From Longimicrobiales bacterium (GTDB lineage Bacteria; Gemmatimonadota; Gemmatimonadetes; Longimicrobiales; Gaopeijiaceae), in assembly GCA_951813395.1 (NCBI GenBank), contig OX638356.1:4027821-4091820 (forward strand): a stretch of 64,000 nt of DNA. The letters run 5' to 3'. Shown here piece by piece: positions 48,074-55,201 of the stretch. The translations under genes were made by a program, and so were the position numbers. Under the pieces are notes generated by a model that was not told the origin of the DNA, did no database searches, and worked only from the letters and a program-made list of their open reading frames with translations. How positions within the stretch are numbered: the stretch's first letter is position 1; the number at the start of each line of letters is the position of its first letter.

Positions 48074-50152
48074 CTAGAAATTGTGGCGTGTCCCGACTAC
48101 GTCCTCAAGGCGCTCGAGGGCGCGGCCGTGGCCCTGCTCCGCAGCTCGCCGTAACCACAGTATCGCCTCCTCGTAGTCGCGCCTTACCCCCTTCCCGTAG
48201 TAGTGCAAGAAAGCCAAGAGGTACTGTCCGTCGGCATCCCCCTGGCTGGCCGCCCGCTGAAACCACCGCGCCGCCTGCTGGTCGTTACGCTGTAACCCAT
48301 AGCCATCGAGGTACATTCCCCCGATATACACCTGAGCGGTGGCATCTCCCCGTTCCGCGGCTTGCCGAAGATATTCCGCCGCCAGACGGTAGTCGCGGCG
48401 CGGGCCGGCATCGCCGTAGTAGTAGTCAAGGCCCCAGCGGCGCAGGTCCTCGGCCCCGACCATCGGCTTGAGGCTCCCGGAGATCCGGACGCGCCTCTGC
48501 CCCTCCGGAGCAGGCCCCTCATTGAACTCCCGAGGACTGTTGAGTGCTCCCTCGACCTTACCCAGCCGGGCCTCGATGCGACCCAGCCGGGCCTCGATGC
48601 GGTTTAGGCTCTCAACCACCTTCTCCTCGTTCTCCTGGATCTTCCGAACGTCTGGCGCCAGGGGTTCAACGGTCGATTCGAGACGCTGGCGTCCTGTGAT
48701 CTTGTTCTCCTGTTGGGCCTTACGCGCCTGTGCATCCCTCAGATGGGTCGAGAATCTGGCTCCGAATTCCTTCGCTTCGGACTCTTGGGCATACCGCCCC
48801 GTCTTGTGGTAGGGGGCGAGGTGTGCGACCGCATGAACGATCGTCGTGGCGATGTCCTTGGCAGGCCGGCCCAGGGTTGCAACTTGCGCCCATCGGCAGC
48901 CCCGAACCACCGACGCTACTCCATCGCCACTCCTACCGTTGTTCAGGCGGAGCTGGTGAGCTGGGATGAAGTCGATTCGGTCAACGTATCCTGTCACGTA
49001 GTCGAGCCAATTGGCTCCGTTGCGACCGGTGGCTTCCTTAAGCAAGGCGGCGTACTCGGCGGGAATGTTCACCGGACGGTTACACGAACCAGTCCAGGAC
49101 ACCCTTTGAACTTTCTTCCGAGACGATTCGAGACGCTGGCGTCCCGTGATTTCGTTCTCCTGTTGTTGGGCCTTACGCGCCTGTGCATCCCTCAGATGCG
49201 TCGAGAAACTGGCTCCGAGCTCCTTGGCTGTGGACTCTTTCGCGAGCCGACCCGTTTCGCGGTACGGTTTGAGGTGGGCGGCCTCGTGAACGATCGTCCT
49301 GGCGATGTCCTTTGCAGGCCGACCCAGGGTTGCAACTTGCGCCCATCGGCAGCCCCGAACAACCGACGCGACTCCAATCGCAATCCTACCGTTGTTCAGG
49401 CGGAGCTCGTGAGCTGGGATGAAGTCGAGTCGGTCGACTGTTGCTGTCACGTAGTCGAGCCAATTGGCTCCGTTGCGACCGGTGGCTTCCTTAAGCAAGG
49501 CGGCGTACTCGGCGGGAATGTTCACCGGACGGTTACACGAACCAGTCCAGGACACCCTTTGAACTTTCTTCCGAACCACTTGGGATTTGAAACCGGTTTG
49601 CAGATAGGGTCGCGGGTCTAGGAATCGGCCGTCCCGGCCTGAAATGGCGAAATGGAGATGCGGACCCGTGCTGCGGCCGGTGGAGCCGACCGTCCCGATC
49701 GTCTCTCCGTGCCGTACGCTCTGGCCGACCCGGACTCGAACCTCGCGGAGATGACAGAAGTGTGTCTTGAGCCCGGATTCGTGTTCGAGGACCACCGCTC
49801 GTCCGCATGCCGAGTCCTTCCAGCCGGCCACAACCACCCTGCCGGGGTCGGTGGCCACCACCGTTGTGCCCAGACGAGCGGCGATGTCAACGCCACGGTG
49901 GAACTCGGTCCGACCGGAGAAGGGGGACTTCCTGTACCCATATCCGCTCGAAATATGGCCCCGCACCGGCAGCCCGGCTTCCATCCCGATCTGCCCCCGA
50001 GCATCGGCCGGGAGGACCACGGTGGAGGACGCAAGGGCAATGATGGGCAGGACGATCATGCCGCGCCGCCCGGACGCGTTGCGGCGCCGGGGTCCGGCAC
50101 CCCTGACGAAGCGTCGGCCTCGACCGTGGGTCATGGCCATGCCGCCGTTCAT
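48074..50152 (-). CDS. Secreted M23 peptidase with duplicated HExxH-type module, coiled coil and Sel1 repeats
   Basis: The 692-residue protein has a Sec signal near residues 31-52. Residues ~62-185 form an M23/LytM endopeptidase with Zn ligands His85/Asp89 (HRGVD) and HLH at 165-167. Two tandem ~149-residue modules follow (194-343 and 345-493), nearly identical at the DNA level. The first has TIVHEAAH (289-293); in the second this is HAVAH, losing the Glu. A coiled coil (500-540) and about three Sel1-like repeats (565-685) complete it. A role in peptidoglycan cutting at the cell surface is likely. The combination is unfamiliar to me. Confidence 0.82.
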   Translation of the reverse strand: MNGGMAMTHGRGRRFVRGAGPRRRNASGRRGMIVLPIIALASSTVVLPADARGQIGMEAGLPVRGHISSGYGYRKSPFSGRTEFHRGVDIAARLGTTVVATDPGRVVVAGWKDSACGRAVVLEHESGLKTHFCHLREVRVRVGQSVRHGETIGTVGSTGRSTGPHLHFAISGRDGRFLDPRPYLQTGFKSQVVRKKVQRVSWTGSCNRPVNIPAEYAALLKEATGRNGANWLDYVTATVDRLDFIPAHELRLNNGRIAIGVASVVRGCRWAQVATLGRPAKDIARTIVHEAAHLKPYRETGRLAKESTAKELGASFSTHLRDAQARKAQQQENEITGRQRLESSRKKVQRVSWTGSCNRPVNIPAEYAALLKEATGRNGANWLDYVTGYVDRIDFIPAHQLRLNNGRSGDGVASVVRGCRWAQVATLGRPAKDIATTIVHAVAHLAPYHKTGRYAQESEAKEFGARFSTHLRDAQARKAQQENKITGRQRLESTVEPLAPDVRKIQENEEKVVESLNRIEARLGRIEARLGKVEGALNSPREFNEGPAPEGQRRVRISGSLKPMVGAEDLRRWGLDYYYGDAGPRRDYRLAAEYLRQAAERGDATAQVYIGGMYLDGYGLQRNDQQAARWFQRAASQGDADGQYLLAFLHYYGKGVRRDYEEAILWLRRAAEQGHGRALERLEDVVGTRHNF
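48674..49120 (-). repeat. Internal duplication, second copy (encodes the HAVAH module)
   Basis: This segment of about 447 bases is the second of two direct copies inside the M23/Sel1 gene. Long stretches are identical to 49124-49573, including silent positions, showing a recent duplication. The codon changes include the Glu-to-Ala loss in the HExxH motif. Confidence 0.85.
49124..49573 (-). repeat. Internal duplication, first copy (encodes the HEAAH module)
   Basis: This is the 5' copy of the pair, about 450 bases, keeping an intact HExxH motif. It begins and ends at the same protein words as the other copy (KKVQRVSWTGSCNRP to TGRQRLES). Confidence 0.85.
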
Positions 50153-50169
50153 CGGCTCACACCGTCTTC

Positions 50170-50362
50170 GAGGCTGCGGTTGGTCACTTTCAACTCCGGT
50201 CGGAGACGCGCTGTCGTAAAGGGATCAACGCAACAACCGTGCCAGTCTAGAAACCCCGGTGCCACGGCGTTGGGGAGAGCGGATCGGCCACGCTTAGTGG
50301 CCGATCCGCCACCGCACGTACCCGGATCAAACCGTCACAAGTTCTGCCGAGCTTCCCGTGTC
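50170..50362 (-). repeat. yhhQ-leader repeat, copy A (upstream of the M23 gene)
   Basis: Aligned by eye, this segment matches 59266-59479 in the same orientation along its whole length. It covers a TGGCACGGT block, CTCCGACCGGAG, the GTGACC..AACCGCA start-codon region, and a long conserved hairpin. In this copy the yhhQ-like GTG opens a 12-codon frame whose TGA overlaps the ATG of the M23 gene. Confidence 0.75.
50279..50309. other. Perfect 13-bp hairpin inside repeat A
   Basis: Arms GCGGATCGGCCAC and GTGGCCGATCCGC enclose GCTTA. The equivalent in copy B (59394-59426) keeps a 7-bp inner and a 5-bp outer stem with changed but still paired bases, so the structure appears conserved. No T-run follows on either strand, which argues against a simple terminator. 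Confidence 0.7.
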
Positions 50363-50439
50363 AGCTCTCATGGCCACCGGAGCGACCGGAGCGGGGGCTC
50401 CCGATGGAGTCCGGACACCCATCATGACGCTGCTTCCCC

Positions 50440-50618
50440 GTCCCCGGCGTGCTCTGCGGAGGCGGCGCGCCTGGCTCGGCCGTGCAAGCTTCGACACCAC
50501 CAACATTTGCGCCGAGATCGCTCTCGAGTTGAAGGCGACGGCGATTGCGGGCGGACCCAGCCCGGATCGCCCGTGGAAGGCCACCAAGGGGCTGATAGCC
50601 TTCCTGGCTGCACTCTGA
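50440..50618 (+). pseudogene. Tyrosine recombinase (integrase), C-terminal remnant
   Basis: About 55 residues match the end of phage-type integrases: WLGRASFDTTNICAEIALEL, then PWKATKGLIAFLAAL to the stop. Related enzymes read HASxxTTxxYAE here; the catalytic Tyr position is Cys in this copy, and everything upstream is missing. It lies between repeat A and the 3' end of the kinase gene, so it may mark a former element boundary. Confidence 0.7.
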
Positions 50619-50634
50619 GTGAATCGCATCACCC

Positions 50635-53259
50635 TCAAGAGCGGCGCCATGCGGAGCACGGCTTCACATGGATACACTTGGACGACCTGCACCGGAACAC
50701 GAGGACGGCTTCGCTCGGAACACATGGCTTCATTGGAATAGTCACCCTCAAGGCGGGCCGCGGCGACCGGACCCGCGGCGACTGGACCCGCGGCGGCGGG
50801 AGTGGCCTCAGTCTCAGGATAGCATCCACCGCCCCCTCGTTCACATAGCCGGTTGGCATCGCGCCGAGTTCCTTCTGCCAGCTCCCAATGGCTGCCCTGG
50901 TGACAGGGCCAAAAATGCCATCGACCTGTCTCGGGTTCAGAAAGCCCTTTGCGGCCAGGCCCTCCTGTATCCGACGCCACCGCAAAGGACTCAGGGCGAG
51001 TTGCCGCTGCTCCTCTTCCGTCCCAGAAACTTCTGACGCCAGTGTCCTAACATTGGCCTCGGATAACGGCTGGTCCGTTGCCGCGGTCCATACAGCGAAT
51101 GTGGCAAGCGCTCCCGCCACTACCGCCCTCCATGTCCACGGCATGGGCATGTGGCTTTGGGCCCGGAAGAGGCCCGTGCATAGGATCGCGAGGGTAGGCA
51201 AACCCAGGAACACCAATAACAGGACCGGCGTCCAGGAACCGCCCAAGGACGCGCGGAGTTGATCGGCCCACCCGTCCAACGGCTGGCGGAAAACCGCCCA
51301 CAGAAACGTAAGCCCGATGGCGCATACACCAACCCAAGTGCGATTGCCGGCGGACGTTGCAAACCCGAATGCCACCCCGCATAGTGCGACAACGGCTCCA
51401 GCAACGGCCATCGACGAGACGCTCTGGGAACTCCATACCGCCCCCCCTACCACCCCCAGCCACAACAACGCCAGCCCTACTCCCACGGCCGTGCCCCGTC
51501 CAACGCAATTCATATCGGCCACACGGGCTTCCCGTCGTGTCTCCTCGGCGCGCCTTTCCTCCTCCCGCCGCTCCTCCCTTCGCTGTGCATGTGCCCGCTC
51601 CGCGAGATACGTCATCGCCAGCAGCGCCGACGCGTCCGCGTTTTCCACGGTGCCGAGAGTCTGGAACCAATCAACTTCGCGAGCAAGCGAGTACTTGGTC
51701 AGCGCGTTGTTCGCCCGTCCGCGGAGGATCTCGGTCACGCCGCTTCGCGGAGTCGCCGCGGCCAACAGCAACGTTTGCTCGGCGCTCGTCAGCGGCAGTC
51801 CCCCTGTCTCACGTTTCTCACGCAGTGATTTGTAGGCTGCGAGCGCGTCGGACCAGGCCTTGGCCACTGCGGGAGCGTTCTTGAGTGTCAAGATGGGTCC
51901 GTAAGAGTTGGCGATGGACAGAACCCGGCTGGAATGGAGGTCCCGCAATACCTGGCCTGGTTTGCCATCGGGATCCGCGGCCGCCTGTCTGCTCAGCTCG
52001 GCGATACGATCCAAAGTAAGCTCAACGCCTTCGAATGACTGCTGCCCCGGATCCAGCGCCCGAATCATTAGGAACAGCTGGGCGTTGAGGTTCAAGCCAT
52101 ACGTGCAGTCGATCTTCTCGAGCTGTTTTCCCACCTCGCTGGCTCCCTGCTTGTCCACAACCCACGTCACCAGCTCGTCTTGTCTTTTCTTCCAAACCCT
52201 GCGCGCGTTTGACCGGTCGGCTGCAAACGCCGCTGCGAGATCTTGGAGCGACTCGTAGCCCCTCCCAACAAAGTCAAAGACACTCTGGGAGGGTGATCCT
52301 TCATCGGCAACGTGCAACTCAGAATCCCGAGGATCCCGCAGCCATGTCCGTACCTGCTTAAGCCCCCAGCGTTTCGCGGGATCGCGCCGCAAGAGGCCCC
52401 GGCACAGCATTCGCCACTCGTCATTCTTTACGTCTTCCGCCAGTGCGTCCAGATTGCGAGTTCCTAGTTCGTGCGCGATCTGCAGTATATCTGACGGCAA
52501 CGGGTGACGACCCGTCAACATCTCCACCACCATCATGCCGACTGCCCACCAATCGTATTTTTCTCGCCATAGCACCACACGACCACGGTACCCCGCAAAC
52601 GCCTCCGGCGGCGCATACAGCGACGACTTGGCCGAGAGTTCGGTTCCGCGCTTCGACATGTCCACCACCGACGCTGTGCCGAAATCTCCCAGCACCAAGT
52701 CCAGCGGAACCAACGATCGTACTAAAACGTTGGGGGGCTTCAAGTCCTGGTGCTCGATCCCGCGCTCGTGAAGATACGCGAGCGCATCGGCCAACTGCTT
52801 CAGGACAGCGCGCACCGCAGGAGCGCCTTTCGTGTGGCCATCCTCGATCAGGTCGCGAAGCGTACCGTTCGGCAGATACTCCTGCACCTCGTACCGACGG
52901 CCGTCCGAGAGCTGGTCGTGCTTCAGTAGGCTGACCAGATGAGCAGTTCGGTCCGGCGGGAGCGTGGCCAGCAGGTCCAGGAGGTTCTTCTTCGGCTCGA
53001 ACGAGCGGTCGTACACCTTCAGGACAACTTCGTCCTTGCTGACCAGGTCCTCGACGACCCAAGCCTGAGCTTGGCCGCCACGTGGCAAGCTCCCGACCAC
53101 ACGATAGTGCTCGCGCAACTCCTGGGGAAAGCCTGCCGGATCACTAGTCTGCCCGCCCTCGTGCGACGCATTCTCGCGCCTCGTCTCCGAAGCGGGCGGC
53201 GGTTCCCGTAGCGTTGGCTCGAGCGGGTCGCCACCACGACCTCTGGTCTCTTCAGTCAT
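50635..53259 (-). CDS. Membrane Ser/Thr protein kinase with C-terminal peptidoglycan-binding domain
   Basis: The 874-residue protein starts at ATG 53259, overlapping the phosphatase end by 8 bases. Kinase domain ~50-340: Lys81 (VVLKVYD), HQD at 170-172 with KPPN (Arg of HRD replaced by Gln), DFG 192-194, APPE 216-219. A helical region and a charged Arg/Glu segment precede about five membrane helices (~590-740). A PG_binding_1-type domain follows (~760-815, VDGIFGPVTRAAIGSWQKEL), then a Pro/Arg-rich tail. It probably senses envelope state and phosphorylates cytoplasmic targets such as the FHA protein's partners. Confidence 0.88.
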   Translation of the reverse strand: MTEETRGRGGDPLEPTLREPPPASETRRENASHEGGQTSDPAGFPQELREHYRVVGSLPRGGQAQAWVVEDLVSKDEVVLKVYDRSFEPKKNLLDLLATLPPDRTAHLVSLLKHDQLSDGRRYEVQEYLPNGTLRDLIEDGHTKGAPAVRAVLKQLADALAYLHERGIEHQDLKPPNVLVRSLVPLDLVLGDFGTASVVDMSKRGTELSAKSSLYAPPEAFAGYRGRVVLWREKYDWWAVGMMVVEMLTGRHPLPSDILQIAHELGTRNLDALAEDVKNDEWRMLCRGLLRRDPAKRWGLKQVRTWLRDPRDSELHVADEGSPSQSVFDFVGRGYESLQDLAAAFAADRSNARRVWKKRQDELVTWVVDKQGASEVGKQLEKIDCTYGLNLNAQLFLMIRALDPGQQSFEGVELTLDRIAELSRQAAADPDGKPGQVLRDLHSSRVLSIANSYGPILTLKNAPAVAKAWSDALAAYKSLREKRETGGLPLTSAEQTLLLAAATPRSGVTEILRGRANNALTKYSLAREVDWFQTLGTVENADASALLAMTYLAERAHAQRREERREEERRAEETRREARVADMNCVGRGTAVGVGLALLWLGVVGGAVWSSQSVSSMAVAGAVVALCGVAFGFATSAGNRTWVGVCAIGLTFLWAVFRQPLDGWADQLRASLGGSWTPVLLLVFLGLPTLAILCTGLFRAQSHMPMPWTWRAVVAGALATFAVWTAATDQPLSEANVRTLASEVSGTEEEQRQLALSPLRWRRIQEGLAAKGFLNPRQVDGIFGPVTRAAIGSWQKELGAMPTGYVNEGAVDAILRLRPLPPPRVQSPRVRSPRPALRVTIPMKPCVPSEAVLVFRCRSSKCIHVKPCSAWRRS

Positions 53260-54016
53260 TATCCGTTTCCGCCGACGTCCACCGGAAGCTCTTCGCAGCC
53301 GTGATGCGCACCAACATGATCGAGATATTGTCGTGACCGCCGGCCTCCATTGCCCAATCGAAGAGCTGCGTGACCAGTGCCGTGTCCTCACCTCCGCTGG
53401 CTAGAACGTGTTCGATCGCGGAGTCGTCCACCAGGTCGGTCAGCCCGTCGCTGCACAGCAGGTAGGACCAGCCGTGCGTTACCGGCTCGCGGCCGATGTG
53501 TGGCTCGATCTCCTCCAGCGTATACGAACCGCCCAGCGACTGGGTGATGATCGACGACCGTCTCTCCGTCCGATCTGGAACATCGTCCACGCTCAGTCGT
53601 CTGGCGAACCCGTCCCGGTACCGGTAGATGCGGCTGTCACCGACGTTGAACCAGTGGAAAGCGTCCGGGCCGAACAGGCAGCCGGCGACGGTGGTCCCCA
53701 TTCCTCGCAGACCCTCGTCCGCCTCGGAAGCTTCGAAGATGTCTCGATTGACTTCGCGAAGCGCCCGGCGAATTGCGTCGGCCCCGTCGAGACCCGGCGC
53801 TCGTCCCGCCAGTCCTTCCGCCGCCAAGGCGCTCGCACGCTCGCCGGCGGCTTGGCCGCCCATACCGTCCGCCACGAGACAGAGAACCGGCCGGTCCACG
53901 GACCGGCCCAACTGGCACGGCGCGCGCATCGGGGCCACGACCCGCCAAGGTCCCATGACGATCGAATCCTCATTGCGCTCCCGCAGTCGACCGCGATGTG
54001 TGAACGCGGTCACCCG
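53252..54016 (-). CDS. PP2C-family Ser/Thr protein phosphatase
   Basis: About 254 residues from GTG 54016, which gives the standard N-terminus (V)TAFTHRGRLRERNEDS; longer starts overlap the FHA gene. Metal-binding Asp motifs are all present: RNEDS, VADGMGGQ, CSDGLTDL and GGHDNIS. It should reverse the phosphorylation made by the adjacent kinase. A ~12-residue insert after the NEDS motif (VVAPMRAPCQLGRS) is unusual. It overlaps the kinase start. Confidence 0.92.
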   Translation of the reverse strand, partial: RVTAFTHRGRLRERNEDSIVMGPWRVVAPMRAPCQLGRSVDRPVLCLVADGMGGQAAGERASALAAEGLAGRAPGLDGADAIRRALREVNRDIFEASEADEGLRGMGTTVAGCLFGPDAFHWFNVGDSRIYRYRDGFARRLSVDDVPDRTERRSSIITQSLGGSYTLEEIEPHIGREPVTHGWSYLLCSDGLTDLVDDSAIEHVLASGGEDTALVTQLFDWAMEAGGHDNISIMLVRITAAKSFRWTSAETDND

Positions 54017-54038
54017 GATGCCCGTGTCCTCCGGCGGC

Positions 54039-54551
54039 CTAGCCAAGACGCACGCTCGCGACGAGGTGCCGGGAAAACCCGATCCGATCCCCGTCCGATA
54101 GCCGCGCGGATGCACCGGGCTTCGTCAACGGGTTTTCGTTGTGATACGTGGGATTCGTCTTGCTCAGGTGGCGCACGTGGAGGAACCCAGACTTCATGAA
54201 CACTTCCGCGTGCCGCCGTGATACGTATGCGTTGCCCGCAATCCACTCCGCGTGCTTCGAGAACTCGGGATCACGGCCGATTCGCACCGAATCCTCCGGC
54301 GGCACCACGATTTCCCGTTTCTCGAAGACAAGCGTAGCCCGGGCACCGTCATCGGCACTTTCCATTCTCGTCCTGTTCCTCGGGCTGCCTTGGCCCCGCG
54401 GATCGGCTTCTCCATCCGGGTCTCCGACTGGTTCCGGATCCGAGACCGGCGGGTCAACGGTCACCCTCACGTCCTCTAGCGGATACTTGCACTCGTCGCA
54501 CTCGGCCACTGTGGACCGGTTCCGCCGACGGCACTCCGGACAGACTTTCAT
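54039..54551 (-). CDS. Zinc-ribbon and FHA domain protein
   Basis: The 170-residue protein starts at ATG 54551, overlapping the radical SAM stop by 4 bases. An N-terminal CxxC...CxxC zinc ribbon (Cys4, 7, 18, 21) is followed by an acidic Pro/Glu/Asp linker and a C-terminal FHA domain (VRIGRDPEF, SRRHAEVF, LSKTNPTYHN). FHA domains bind phosphothreonine, so this is the likely reader of the adjacent kinase. Confidence 0.9.
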   Translation of the reverse strand: MKVCPECRRRNRSTVAECDECKYPLEDVRVTVDPPVSDPEPVGDPDGEADPRGQGSPRNRTRMESADDGARATLVFEKREIVVPPEDSVRIGRDPEFSKHAEWIAGNAYVSRRHAEVFMKSGFLHVRHLSKTNPTYHNENPLTKPGASARLSDGDRIGFSRHLVASVRLG

Positions 54552-55201
54552 GCGCGCCATGACACATCCGTCAGCCGTATGCCGCGCCGTCGCGCGGCTT
54601 TCTCCAGCCGGTGCATGTCGCCCCGGTCCGGAATCCCGATATACACGACACGGTCATCGTGCACTGAGACCTGCAGCGTGCCCTTGCCGTTGGGGCCCAC
54701 GCCCTCAAACCGAGCGTACCGCTTCCGACCGAGTGCGCTCAGGGGAAGCACCGGCTGGTTAGCCGATCCACGCCACAACGCCGCGGCCTCTCCGTGAACA
54801 TACGGCTCCGGAATCAGGGCATCTAGCTGCGAGAGAAGCGCCGCGTGATCGCGATCCAACTTCTCCAGACCGAATCCGCTGTAGCACAGAATATCGAAAT
54901 CGCACCCCGGCAGCTCGTCTCGCCATTCGTGCAAAGCGGCAAGCAGCGCGTTCAGAGCGGTCGGCTGCTCGAAGGGCTCGCCACCGCTGATCGTCACGCC
55001 ATCGCATCCGTCGGGCGCCACGGAACGGCACCAGTCGAGCACGTCGAGCACTTCGATCGCGCGGTGATCGTCCTCCGGCCATGTGTCGCGCGCGATGCAC
55101 CCCGCGCAATTGAGGTGGCACCCCTGCACCCACAAGCCGATGCGGCGACCTGGACCGAGGGTAGTGACCGGAAAGTGCGCGCGATTGAGCCGGATCTTCA
55201 T
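54548..55201 (-). CDS. Radical SAM 4Fe-4S activase-like protein (NrdG/PflA type)
   Basis: The 217-residue protein has the radical SAM cluster motif CHLNCAGC (Cys28, 32, 35), GGEP at 73-76, and a compact N-terminal segment typical of glycyl-radical activases. The C-terminal ~60 residues are a small beta-rich extension (GTLQVSVHDDRVVYIGIP). No glycyl-radical enzyme is encoded nearby, so its substrate is probably another protein or peptide of this operon. Both ends overlap neighbours by 4 bases. Confidence 0.88.
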   Translation of the reverse strand: MKIRLNRAHFPVTTLGPGRRIGLWVQGCHLNCAGCIARDTWPEDDHRAIEVLDVLDWCRSVAPDGCDGVTISGGEPFEQPTALNALLAALHEWRDELPGCDFDILCYSGFGLEKLDRDHAALLSQLDALIPEPYVHGEAAALWRGSANQPVLPLSALGRKRYARFEGVGPNGKGTLQVSVHDDRVVYIGIPDRGDMHRLEKAARRRGIRLTDVSWRA

